Positions 1 to 6,904 of a stretch of 12,023 nt of DNA are shown in pieces. The notes beneath the pieces are model-generated. The model saw nothing but the letters and a program-made list of their open reading frames with translations. It was not told where the DNA came from and ran no database searches. Each line of letters begins with the position of its first letter. Position 1 is the first letter of the stretch. This DNA is from CAZNER01 sp964572065 (lineage in GTDB: Bacteria > Patescibacteriota > Dojkabacteria > JAHIVN01). The stretch spans positions 1-12,023 of the forward strand of contig CAZNER010000058.1 in the NCBI GenBank assembly GCA_964572065.1, written 5' to 3'. The translations under genes were made by a program, and so were the position numbers.

Positions 1-2
1 CA

Positions 3-779
3 AGAGATAATGGTATCAATCCATTCTATATCGGTAGTTCAGAGGAAGAAGATATATTAAATCATATATCGATTTTAAAGACGTTTTTTAAATTCTTTGT
101 TCCAGAAGATAAATATGATATGGCTGTGCTAGATAAAAAGCTGATTAAATTATATAAAAATGGAGTTCAGGACTATCAAGAATTATTGAAACTTCTAATG
201 AAGGTTCATTCTCCAATGTATGAATATTTAGCTGTTCTAGAGAAGGGGAGCTTGAAGGGAGTTTTTAATAGTAAGAAGAAACTTAATTTGGATAGTGAGT
301 TTATAGTATTTGATATTTCTGACTTAAATGAAGAAGGTAAGAGGGCTCCTGCGATGTACCTTTTGACATCATTAATATGGAATTTAGTAAATAAGAACAA
401 TGGTAAAAAAAGAATGTTATTTATTGACGAGGCTCATAATTTACTTATAGATGAAGATACTTCAGTTTTTTATAAGGATATTGTTAAGAGAGCACGTAAA
501 AGGAATTTAGGAGTTGTATCTGTAACACAAAATATTGAAGATTTTATTGATAATGAATACGGGAAAGGAATACTGACTAACGCTGAGACAACAATCCTTT
601 TAAAGCAGTCATATGCAACACTATCTATGATCGGGGATATTTATCCGGTTACTGAAGAAGAAAGAGATCAATTGGGTTCTCTTTCAATAGGAGAGAGTAT
701 ACTTTTTAGAGAAAAAGAGCATGTTCGTTTAAGTATTTATCCAATGTCATTTGAAATGAGATTAATTGATAGTAAATGA
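3..779 (+). CDS. VirB4/TraC-like conjugation or type IV secretion ATPase, C-terminal part (5' end outside window)
   Basis: The reading frame is open from base 3, so only the last 258 residues are visible and the start lies to the left. The visible part begins with a loop containing NPFYI, then a helical region, then a Walker B motif with RMLFIDEAHNLL at visible residues 138-149 (acidic pair 142-143). It continues with a basic helix and the sensor-like strand VVSVTQ ending at Gln176. This order (hhhhDE, then a strand ending in TQ) is the C-terminal half of the HerA/VirB4/TraG ATPase fold. The Walker A motif must be upstream of the window. Proteins of this family are hexameric cytoplasmic ATPases that energise DNA or protein transport through a type IV secretion apparatus. 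The stop codon TGA overlaps the start region of a membrane-anchored M23 peptidase, a common partner in such clusters. A HerA-type ATPase of another role is the main alternative. Confidence 0.8.
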   Translation, partial: RDNGINPFYIGSSEEEDILNHISILKTFFKFFVPEDKYDMAVLDKKLIKLYKNGVQDYQELLKLLMKVHSPMYEYLAVLEKGSLKGVFNSKKKLNLDSEFIVFDISDLNEEGKRAPAMYLLTSLIWNLVNKNNGKKRMLFIDEAHNLLIDEDTSVFYKDIVKRARKRNLGVVSVTQNIEDFIDNEYGKGILTNAETTILLKQSYATLSMIGDIYPVTEEERDQLGSLSIGESILFREKEHVRLSIYPMSFEMRLIDSK

Positions 780-1485
780 TTTAAGTTATTATTTTTCTTA
801 TGTGTTTTTATATTCTCATAAAAAAGGGAGAAATGGTTTTTGTAAAAAGTATTTTGTTCTTGTTATTGTAATTTCTATTTTGCTCTTTTTTATGGCTGGT
901 ACGAATAATGAGGTGATAGGTACACCTAAAAATATCCAGATATTAGAGATGCCGGAAGTACTAAAAGGTTACAGAGAGAAAGGTTTTGAATCCAGAATAA
1001 GGATACCAGTAAAGAGTCCTTTAGGAGGGGAGTGTCTAGAATATACTAATATAACAAGTGATTTTTATAATATGAGGAATGTTAATACCCCAAAAGAACA
1101 CATGCATCAGGCTTTAGATATTGTACCAACTAAAAGCTATTACTCTAATAATCAGGCATATCGATTAACGAATGGGGATATAATTTTATTTGCGACTATA
1201 GATGGAGAGGTTATATTTAGTGATGATTCTGATAAGGCAGCTGGATTAAATGTTAGAATTATTAATGATAATGGGGATCTTGAAGTAGGTTATGCTCATC
1301 TTAAGACCAGTTTTGTTAGAACAGGGGATTATGTACAAGCTGGGATTCCAATTGGAGTTATGGGTACAACAGGAACAGCTTCTACAGGGGTTCATGTTCA
1401 TTATTGGGTTGCTGAAATTCTTTATGAAGGATCATGGCCGGAACCTGTTGATCCGCTTCCTTATATTTTGAGTGCTTGTAATTAG
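766..1485 (+). CDS. Membrane-anchored M23 (LytM-type) metallopeptidase
   Basis: The product is a 239-residue cell-wall hydrolase candidate. A short basic N-terminus is followed by one hydrophobic segment (about residues 29-45), so the catalytic domain should face outside. The C-terminal half has the LytM zinc motifs: HxxxD at His114/Asp118, His178 in GYAH, and HxH at His210/His212. Strand-turn patterns such as GDYVQAGIPIGVMG lie between them. All expected metal and catalytic residues are present, so it is probably active. Family members cleave peptide cross-bridges of peptidoglycan. Next to VirB4 this suggests local wall opening for a secretion or conjugation channel. The start is uncertain: an in-frame stop at 763-765 limits it, and the first usable codon is TTG 766, overlapping the ATPase gene by 14 bases. 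GTG 802 would also keep the anchor, while ATG 892 would remove it. No Shine-Dalgarno sequence is seen. Confidence 0.85.
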   Translation: MIVNDLSYYFSYVFLYSHKKGRNGFCKKYFVLVIVISILLFFMAGTNNEVIGTPKNIQILEMPEVLKGYREKGFESRIRIPVKSPLGGECLEYTNITSDFYNMRNVNTPKEHMHQALDIVPTKSYYSNNQAYRLTNGDIILFATIDGEVIFSDDSDKAAGLNVRIINDNGDLEVGYAHLKTSFVRTGDYVQAGIPIGVMGTTGTASTGVHVHYWVAEILYEGSWPEPVDPLPYILSACN

Positions 1486-2537
1486 GACTTATCTTTTATT
1501 GTCTTTATTATCTTATCTAAATCTCCGTCAATTATTGACTTGAGATTATGCCATGATTTTTTAATTCTATGATCTGTAACTCTGTTTTGAGGGAAATTAT
1601 ATGTTCTTATTTTAGCTGATCTATCTCCGGTTTTGATAGCGGATTTTCTTATTTTTGACAGTTTTTCTTCTTTATTTTGATTTTGTATATCAGCAAGTCT
1701 TGATGCAAGAACTGAAAGTGCTTTTTTCTTATTCTTATGTTGAGATTTTTCATCTTGGCATGTAACTACAGTACCGCTTGGAATGTGAGTTATTCTTACA
1801 GCAGAGTCGGTTGTGTTCACGCTCTGGCCGCCAGGACCTGACGATCTATACACGTCGAATTTTAAATCCGCAGGGTTTATATTGACTTTAGGATTATTAA
1901 TTAAAGGAAAGACAACTACAGAAGATGCTGATGTGTGTATTCTTCCTGAGCTTTCTGTTACGGGAATTCTTTGGACTCTATGGACGCCGCTTTCGTATTT
2001 TAATTGATTATATGATTTTTTTCCACTAATTTGGAAAATTATCTCTTTAAATCCGCCTTTATCGGATTGATGTTTAGACATAATATTTACTTTCCAGCCT
2101 TTAGATATAGCATATTGAGAGTACATTCTGAATAAGTCAGAAGCAAATAAATTAGCTTCTTCACCACCGGTACCTGCACGTATCTCAACTATACATTCGT
2201 TTATATTTTTTTTCTTTGGTCCATTTTTGAGATTATCCAGTTCACCTAGACAGTTTTTCTTTTTGGCTTTAAGTGCTTTTAATTCCTCATTAGCTAAATT
2301 AACAAATTCTTCATCAGTTTCATTTTCAGACATCTTTTTAGCTTCATCAATTTGTGTATAGATATCAATTAATTTCTTGATTATTGCAAGTTCCTGCCTT
2401 TTTTCATTTAAGCTTTTAGATATTTTTTTAATCTTTGATAGGTTATTAATAATATCTGGAGATGCAGATTTATTTTCCAAATTTTTTATTTCTTTTGTTA
2501 ATTTTTTATTCTTCTGTTGTAGATCTTTTTTGTTCAT
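1482..2537 (-). CDS. prfA: Peptide chain release factor 1
   Basis: At 351 residues it is close to the usual length of RF1. It recognises UAA and UAG in the ribosomal A site and triggers peptide release. The codon-reading tripeptide is PVT at residues 192-194, within HRVQRIPVTESSGRIHTS, which fits RF1 (PxT) and not RF2 (SPF). The catalytic GGQ is at 236-238 within SGPGGQSVN. The N-terminal third is a lysine-rich helical domain. The gene lies 63 bases downstream of rpmE on the same strand and is probably transcribed with it. Its TAA stop overlaps the TAG stop of the convergent peptidase gene within four shared bases (1482-1485). The ATG start has no Shine-Dalgarno sequence in front of it. TGA stops elsewhere in the window imply that RF2 also exists in this organism. 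Confidence 0.97.
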   Translation of the reverse strand: MNKKDLQQKNKKLTKEIKNLENKSASPDIINNLSKIKKISKSLNEKRQELAIIKKLIDIYTQIDEAKKMSENETDEEFVNLANEELKALKAKKKNCLGELDNLKNGPKKKNINECIVEIRAGTGGEEANLFASDLFRMYSQYAISKGWKVNIMSKHQSDKGGFKEIIFQISGKKSYNQLKYESGVHRVQRIPVTESSGRIHTSASSVVVFPLINNPKVNINPADLKFDVYRSSGPGGQSVNTTDSAVRITHIPSGTVVTCQDEKSQHKNKKKALSVLASRLADIQNQNKEEKLSKIRKSAIKTGDRSAKIRTYNFPQNRVTDHRIKKSWHNLKSIIDGDLDKIIKTIKDKS

Positions 2538-2600
2538 GATATAAAATATAGATATTGTTTTATTATTTTGGAAAATTGTATCACTAATAGGGGATTAAAT

Positions 2601-2924
2601 CTATTCTTGCTTAAATTTCTTCAGCATATCTTTAAGAGTTACCTTTTTACCGGCTTTAATTTCATTTACTTTTGTTCTTCTTTTTGCCTGTTTTTTCTTT
2701 TTATTTATTACTTTAGCTTTTTGTGCGGCTTTTTTCTTTGCTTTAAATTTCTTTACTAGGTTTTCAGTATCTACTAATTTTTGTTTACCTGTATAGAAGG
2801 GATGGCATTTAGAACAAAGCTCTACATTTATAGATTGTACTGTTGATCCAGTAGTAAATGTGTTCCCGCATGCACAAGTTACAACAGTATTTTTATAATA
2901 TTTTGGGTGTATTTTCTTTTTCAT
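2601..2924 (-). CDS. rpmE: Large ribosomal subunit protein L31 (zinc-binding type) with lysine-rich C-terminal extension
   Basis: The N-terminal 55 residues match bacterial L31: a start MKKKIHPKYY, a CxC pair at Cys17/Cys19, a CxxC pair at Cys37/Cys40, and the HPFYTGKQK segment. The four cysteines mark the zinc-binding (C+) form. Ordinary L31 is about 70 residues. This one is 107, because a tail from about residue 58 consists mainly of Lys with Ala, Arg and Val, and is likely to be RNA-binding. L31 bridges the central protuberance of the 50S subunit and the head of the 30S subunit. The gene is first in a pair with prfA, a common bacterial arrangement, and has its own promoter in the gap after the histidine kinase gene. 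The stop is TAG. Confidence 0.95.
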   Translation of the reverse strand: MKKKIHPKYYKNTVVTCACGNTFTTGSTVQSINVELCSKCHPFYTGKQKLVDTENLVKKFKAKKKAAQKAKVINKKKKQAKRRTKVNEIKAGKKVTLKDMLKKFKQE

Positions 2925-2950
2925 AATGATATTAGCTCAAAAACTAAGTT

Positions 2951-2978
2951 ATTATACCATGGAAATATTATTTAGCAA
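2951..2978 (-). promoter_or_regulatory. Sigma70-type promoter of rpmE-prfA
   Basis: On the minus strand a TTGCTA -35 box (2973-2978) is separated by 16 bases from a perfect TATAAT -10 box (2951-2956). The predicted start of transcription is near 2944, about 20 bases before the rpmE ATG. It lies in the 70-base gap after the kinase gene, so rpmE-prfA need not depend on read-through from it. Confidence 0.65.
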
Positions 2979-2994
2979 GGCTTGGGGATATATT

Positions 2995-4860
2995 TTATGG
3001 GCTTACAGTAGTTGCCTGTGGTAGCATTATAGAAATGCAAGCTCCTTTATATTTTTCATATTTAGCTTGAACATCGGTTGCTAGATTGTTAAGGATAGCA
3101 GGGGGTATACCATTTGATAAACGGAAAACTTGTTCGGGTGGTACACTCGGGGAAGTTAAACAAGCGATTCTTCTTATTAATCTTAATCCTATCCCACTAC
3201 CTTCTGTTGTTGATTCAACTTCACTACCACTAAGAATTTTTTCTATGGTTCTACCTTCAAATCCAGGACCATTATCAACAAATGTAACTAAGAAGTAAGG
3301 ATCTCCTTCAACTCTTACTTGTGATACTATAATACCAATATCCAAATTATCAAGTTCTGTTTTTCTATCTTGAGCTTGTCTCCATACTTTGAGTGCGTTT
3401 GTTACTAGATTTCCGATACCAGCTTCGGTACTGCCTGAAAATTCGAACGTTCGTGGATCTTGTATACTTTCTTCAGTTACCACTTCTATATGAACTAAAT
3501 CTTGCTCATCTGCACGTAAGCTGTCCATTATTAGTTCAATTTCTGATGTAATGGCATCTAGTAAAGTAATTGTTACTGGTTCTGCAATTTCTGCTCTTGC
3601 TTTTGCATATTGAACGAGTTTTTTCGTTATAACACTGGCTGCTTGAGTATTTCCAGATCCTGACTTAGATAGGTGCATTATTTCCAATAATCTTTTGGTA
3701 ATTTCTTCTTGATTAACATGATTTTTTGCTGTTAACTTTCCATGTAATTCCGTTGATATTTTTGTAATTAACTGAAACGAACCAACAATTACAGTATTGG
3801 CATTTCTAAGGTCATGTTCTGCAATTGCGACAAGTCCTGTTATTATTTCTCTTATTTCTGCAGATAGTCTTGCTTTATCATTGTATGCTCGTTCTAATGC
3901 ATTACCAAGTACGTCATCAAAAAAGAATAGAAAAGCTTCAAAGAATCTACTTATCATTCTGACTGGATCTACAGCTTCTTGTAAACCTATTTGCAAGACC
4001 ATGCCTTTGGGACTTATATCATCGTAAGGTATTGTGATAGTAGAAGCTGGATTTTTATATTTACTATCTTGATCTCTTCTTGCTCTAATATAAACTACAC
4101 CTGTATCAATAAAGATCTGGGCATCTTTAAGAATTAACTGTCCATGTAGTAAGGAACCCATTTCGGCTTTTTTCGAGAAGGTAATGCATTCTCTTGCTTG
4201 AGATAATGCTTTTAAACCTTGGTAAAGTAATGCAGCTTGAGGCGAAACTTTTTTTCTGTCATTAATAAAGGAAATAACCATCTCACCATCTTTTATATGG
4301 CTAGTTATAGGACATCCGGCTAGTTTTGCAAGAACATTCAAAGAAAGCGGATGTAGTTTAGGTTGAGGAAATATTTGTTCAGCTGAATCTGCATAAATGC
4401 ATAGAGATGCTATAGCTTCTTCTAGTGTTAGCGTTGGACATATTGCTGGATAAATTGATCCGGATTCTCCGTCTTCTGCTGTTACTTCTAAGATGTTATG
4501 TGCAGCACTGATTGGAATTTTTTTACTTATTCTAGGTAATTCTTCAAAAGGTAATATAGCATCAAAAGCATATAGGGATGCCCACTTAATCAAACTGATA
4601 AGGGTATCTTCAGGAGTAATTCTATTAAATAGGTTTGGTCTAACAAAGCCCCTTGCTTCTCTGACAGCCTCTCTAACTCTCGATGCTGATACAATATGTG
4701 GTTCTCTACGATTTAATATCGGTATGCATATAGTTTCTAGCCATTGAAATATTACTTCGTCTGGGGTTGGTAAAGTATAACTACAGGCAACTGGAAGATT
4801 TTCTTCCGCTTTTTCTCCATCTCCTAGTTGTTGATTATCTGGTGTACTTGCTTGAACCAC
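2995..4860 (-). CDS. Soluble orphan sensor histidine kinase (HisKA-like plus HATPase domain, unknown N-terminal region)
   Basis: This 621-residue protein has no signal peptide or membrane segment. The last 280 residues form a kinase core. A DHp-like helix contains AEHDLRN with candidate phospho-acceptor His349. The ATP-binding domain follows: N box GNLVTNAL (Asn484, Asn488), G1 box VDNGPGF (529-534) and G2 box GSGIGL (554-559). The first 340 residues show no domain I recognise and may hold a cytoplasmic sensor. The usual Pro after HxLR(T/N) is Ala here. The GTG start is forced by an in-frame TAA nine bases upstream. No response regulator is encoded in the window, so it is an orphan here. The gene is richer in G+C than its neighbours: 19, 22 and 25 of 60 in three stretches sampled by hand, against 13 of 60 in a sampled stretch of hisS. 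The protein is also poorer in Lys and Asn. Confidence 0.85.
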   Translation of the reverse strand: MVQASTPDNQQLGDGEKAEENLPVACSYTLPTPDEVIFQWLETICIPILNRREPHIVSASRVREAVREARGFVRPNLFNRITPEDTLISLIKWASLYAFDAILPFEELPRISKKIPISAAHNILEVTAEDGESGSIYPAICPTLTLEEAIASLCIYADSAEQIFPQPKLHPLSLNVLAKLAGCPITSHIKDGEMVISFINDRKKVSPQAALLYQGLKALSQARECITFSKKAEMGSLLHGQLILKDAQIFIDTGVVYIRARRDQDSKYKNPASTITIPYDDISPKGMVLQIGLQEAVDPVRMISRFFEAFLFFFDDVLGNALERAYNDKARLSAEIREIITGLVAIAEHDLRNANTVIVGSFQLITKISTELHGKLTAKNHVNQEEITKRLLEIMHLSKSGSGNTQAASVITKKLVQYAKARAEIAEPVTITLLDAITSEIELIMDSLRADEQDLVHIEVVTEESIQDPRTFEFSGSTEAGIGNLVTNALKVWRQAQDRKTELDNLDIGIIVSQVRVEGDPYFLVTFVDNGPGFEGRTIEKILSGSEVESTTEGSGIGLRLIRRIACLTSPSVPPEQVFRLSNGIPPAILNNLATDVQAKYEKYKGACISIMLPQATTVSP

Positions 4861-4889
4861 AAGTTTAAGTTAAAATATATTATATATGA

Positions 4890-4918
4890 ATTATATATTA
4901 TTTATAATTAATTGTCAT
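4890..4918 (-). promoter_or_regulatory. Sigma70-type promoter of the histidine kinase gene
   Basis: On the minus strand an ATGACA -35 box (4913-4918, 5 of 6 matches) is followed after 17 bases by a perfect TATAAT (4890-4895). Transcription should start near 4883, leaving a leader of about 22 bases with no Shine-Dalgarno sequence before the GTG start. Confidence 0.65.
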
Positions 4919-4982
4919 TCTTTCTAGAAATACAGTTTTCTGGGGTATAGAAATCATATTTAACTATTATTCAGAATACCCT

Positions 4983-5008
4983 AAATTATAGCATATCTAC
5001 TATAATTT
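4983..5008. repeat. Perfect 9-base inverted repeat between hisS and the kinase gene
   Basis: The arms AAATTATAG (4983-4991) and CTATAATTT (5000-5008) are exact reverse complements around an 8-base loop. The element lies 12 bases after the hisS stop codon. It could be a weak AT-rich hairpin at the end of the hisS transcript or a protein-binding site. There is no following T-run beyond three bases, so it is not a standard intrinsic terminator. Confidence 0.5.
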
Positions 5009-5020
5009 GTTAATATATTA

Positions 5021-6385
5021 CTATATGTTATTCCTTAGTATCTTTATCGCTTCCTCTAACTTTATTTCCTTTTGTTTTTTTTCTTTGAGATCCTTTAATT
5101 GAATAGTATCATTTTTCATCTCATCGGGACCGATAATAATTACATAAGGAATATTTTTCCTGTCAGCATATTTTAACTGTTTATCAAGCTTCTTATCTTC
5201 TAGATAAGTTAGTGTGTTAATTCCCTCTGATCGAAGTTTGGCTGCAATATTAAATGAATATTTTTTAGTATTTTCGCTGAAAATGGTTACAAGTACCTTA
5301 GTATAAGTTGATAGGGCAGGGAGCAGGTCCCAGCCTTTTAAGAATTCAAGTAAAGTTACATCACCCATTGCAAAACCTGTTGAAGGCATTTCGTATTCAT
5401 TTCCAAAGATATTAATCAGCTTATCAAATCTTTCTCCTCCAAACATAGATCTGTTATTTGAAGGATTCATATCGAAGACTTCATATACAATGCCGTCACT
5501 ATAGTCAAAACCTCTGATAATAGATGGATCGAATTCACAATATTTGTCTAAATCATAATCTACTAGTTGTTTTTGAAGTTCTTTGAGTGTTAGAAAGCCT
5601 TTGTTTTTATTTAGTATATCTTGAGGTATAGCTTTTACTAAATTAGTTGAATTTGAGATTGAACCTTTTGATTTCATAAAGAATTTTATTCTATCTATCA
5701 TTCCATTTTCCAATCCTAAATCTTTAAGCTGAGATTCGAACTCTTTATTACTGATTTTTTTCATTTTATCCATTATTCGTCTTGTTTTTATTTGTGTTTC
5801 TTTATCAAGTTTTAGTGTGTCTTGAAGTAGAGCTTTGATTAATTTCCTGTCACTGTAATAGACTCTAAATTGTTTTTCGTTTGCTCCAAACTCCTTCATT
5901 ATATCTATCATTGCAGAGAATATCTCTACATCGGCTTCAACTTTCATGCAACCGAATGTATTCATCTCGAGCTGGTAGAATTCGCGTCCTCTTCCTTTTT
6001 GAGGTTTTTCTGCTCGCCAATTACTTCCTATCATAAACCATTTTATTGGTTTAATGAGTTTATTGTATCTTTGGGCAAGCATTCTAACAGTTCCAGGTGT
6101 TAATTCAGGACGCACAGCCAGCCTTCTTCCGCCTCTATCTTTTAAAGTGAACATTTGTTCACTAACAATTTCTTCTCCGGTCTTTGCTGCAAATATTTCA
6201 TATGGTTCAATTATAGGAAAATCGTACTCTTCAAAACCATATCGTTTGCATACCTCTTTCCAAGTATCAAATATGTAATTTCTTATACGCATATCATCAG
6301 GATAGAAATCACGGGCTCCTTTGTATGGTTGAGTTGATAATTTAGCATTCTTTATATTTTTTGATTGTTGAATTTGTTTATTCAT
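5021..6385 (-). CDS. hisS: Histidyl-tRNA synthetase
   Basis: This class II aminoacyl-tRNA synthetase charges tRNA-His with histidine using ATP. It has 454 residues, a normal length. The visible order is: an N-terminal GARDFYP segment (23-29), motif 1 region, motif 2 with RAEKPQKGRGREFYQ (124-138), the histidine-specific loop RGFDYSDGIVYE (291-302, with Arg291), motif 3 region GFAMGDVTLLE (337-347), and a C-terminal anticodon-binding domain from about residue 360. The histidine loop differs slightly from the common RGLDYYTG form, but key residues are kept. The ATG at 6383-6385 gives a complete N-terminus. The gene stands alone, with its own promoter and a leader of about 70 bases that can form a long hairpin. 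Confidence 0.95.
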   Translation of the reverse strand: MNKQIQQSKNIKNAKLSTQPYKGARDFYPDDMRIRNYIFDTWKEVCKRYGFEEYDFPIIEPYEIFAAKTGEEIVSEQMFTLKDRGGRRLAVRPELTPGTVRMLAQRYNKLIKPIKWFMIGSNWRAEKPQKGRGREFYQLEMNTFGCMKVEADVEIFSAMIDIMKEFGANEKQFRVYYSDRKLIKALLQDTLKLDKETQIKTRRIMDKMKKISNKEFESQLKDLGLENGMIDRIKFFMKSKGSISNSTNLVKAIPQDILNKNKGFLTLKELQKQLVDYDLDKYCEFDPSIIRGFDYSDGIVYEVFDMNPSNNRSMFGGERFDKLINIFGNEYEMPSTGFAMGDVTLLEFLKGWDLLPALSTYTKVLVTIFSENTKKYSFNIAAKLRSEGINTLTYLEDKKLDKQLKYADRKNIPYVIIIGPDEMKNDTIQLKDLKEKKQKEIKLEEAIKILRNNI

Positions 6386-6407
6386 GATTATGTTTATTTA
6401 ATCTAAA

Positions 6408-6448
6408 ATTAGAATATTGTGGATAATTAAATTAACGAATATTCTAAT
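6408..6448 (-). promoter_or_regulatory. Perfect 11-base inverted repeat (hairpin) in the hisS mRNA leader
   Basis: The arms ATTAGAATATT (6408-6418) and AATATTCTAAT (6438-6448) are exact reverse complements with a 19-base loop. Both lie inside the predicted hisS leader, between the predicted transcription start near 6458 and the ATG. On the minus strand the second arm is followed by TTTT, so the element resembles a weak attenuator. It could equally be a dyad bound by a protein. The loop and left arm together contain one exact DnaA-box 9-mer (6418-6426). Confidence 0.5.
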
Positions 6449-6464
6449 AAACGCTCTATCATTG

Positions 6465-6493
6465 ATTGTAATATTTAATTTTTTATTTGACAA
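6465..6493 (-). promoter_or_regulatory. Sigma70-type promoter of hisS
   Basis: On the minus strand TTGTCA (6488-6493) and TACAAT (6465-6470) are separated by 17 bases; each box matches the consensus in 5 of 6 positions. The predicted start near 6458 gives a leader of about 72 bases. Confidence 0.6.
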
Positions 6494-6696
6494 ATATAAT
6501 TTTAATTAGGTTATTAGTAAGTTATATATTTCCATAATTAATATTCAGTTTTTTAAAAAAAATTAAATGTATTTACAGAGTTAATATTATTTAACATTAA
6601 AAATATAATTTTCTTCATTGTAGGTATTTAGTTCTGTTAAACTTATCTTTATTATACTAATATTTCGAAATTATTTAGTACTTCTAAATTATATCC
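6494..6696. other. AT-rich gene-free stretch with no recognisable element
   Basis: This is the left part of the 629-base region between hisS and the DUF4230-like gene. It is very AT-rich, with A and T homopolymer runs. I see no tRNA, no convincing promoter and no open frame longer than about 20 codons. A minus-strand frame of 21 codons (6553-6618) is most likely chance. Confidence 0.5.
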
Positions 6697-6750
6697 CGTA
6701 TCTCTACAAAAAAATATTTCGCTTTGTTATTATGTTTTTTAGAGATACGT
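6697..6750. repeat. Inverted repeat with 10-base perfect arms extended by A/T tracts
   Basis: CGTATCTCTA (6697-6706) and TAGAGATACG (6740-6749) are exact reverse complements. After one unpaired C the stem can extend through six A:T pairs, leaving a loop of about 20 bases. It lies directly beyond the minus-strand terminator at 6751-6774. Neither strand has a T-run after the stem, so it is not itself a standard terminator. Its role is unknown. Confidence 0.55.
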
Positions 6751-6774
6751 AAAAAAATCTACATGAGAGTAGAT
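6751..6774 (-). terminator. Intrinsic (Rho-independent) terminator, minus strand
   Basis: Read on the minus strand, ATCTAC (6774-6769) and GTAGAT (6762-6757) form a 6-base-pair stem around TCTCAT, followed at once by seven T residues (ending at 6751). It would end a small RNA started at the promoter at 6880-6908. It would also end any transcript running out of the DUF4230-like gene about 240 bases upstream. Confidence 0.7.
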
Positions 6775-6873
6775 AATAATCTATAGACCGGCGGTGCCAG
6801 TTTATAAGTATTATATTTTTTATTTGTTTTTAGGTTTAAGTTAGTTATCTAAAACTTTATTTTAATAAAGTGT
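6751..6873 (-). ncRNA. Predicted small RNA of about 120 nt (novel candidate)
   Basis: A strong minus-strand promoter (6880-6908) predicts a start near 6873, and the intrinsic terminator ends at 6751. The transcript contains no open frame with an ATG of useful length. Three structures can be drawn. First, a 5' hairpin formed by the palindrome at 6854-6871. Second, after an A-rich unpaired stretch, a strong hairpin at 6781-6807, where ACTGGC pairs with GCCGGT around the loop ACC and the stem continues with A:U pairs after one mismatch. Third, the terminator hairpin. The GC-rich hairpin stands out in otherwise strongly AT-rich non-coding DNA. I do not recognise it as tmRNA, SRP RNA, RNase P RNA or a known riboswitch. 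It could also be a structured 3' end of the DUF4230 operon transcript. Confidence 0.5.
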
Positions 6874-6904
6874 AATATTAGTATAGTGCTTTATTAAAAT
6901 AAAG
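6854..6904. promoter_or_regulatory. Pair of 16-base palindromes, probable operator shared with the TrpR-like gene
   Basis: CTTTATTTTAATAAAG (6855-6870) and CTTTATTAAAATAAAG (6889-6904) are exact reverse complements of each other, and each is itself a dyad with perfect 7-base arms. One copy fills the spacer of the promoter at 6880-6908 and the other lies just downstream of its -10 box. The element AATAAAGTGTAA here resembles ATAAAGTGTAAATA in the operator at 7955-7991. Confidence 0.6.

Noticed and set aside
1813..2007. Open frames on the strand opposite prfA, hisS, the kinase gene and the sortase.
   Set aside because: They lie wholly within strongly supported genes, show no domain pattern and have no promoter or start signals.
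4921..4930. TTTCTAGAAA palindrome and nearby GGGTAT/ATACCC pair between hisS and the kinase gene.
   Set aside because: The elements are short, with no T-run and no match to other sites in the window; not enough to call an operator or terminator.
6418..6426. Exact DnaA-box 9-mer TGTGGATAA (TTATCCACA on the other strand) in an AT-rich gene-free region, suggesting a replication origin.
   Set aside because: It is the only exact box I see in the region; origins normally have clusters of boxes and dnaA or dnaN nearby. One chance match in 12 kb of AT-rich DNA is plausible.
6553..6618. Minus-strand 21-codon open frame starting with MKKIIFLML, which looks like the start of a signal peptide.
   Set aside because: It is too short and very AT-rich, has no ribosome-binding site and only a weak -10-like box without a -35 box; such frames arise by chance in this composition.
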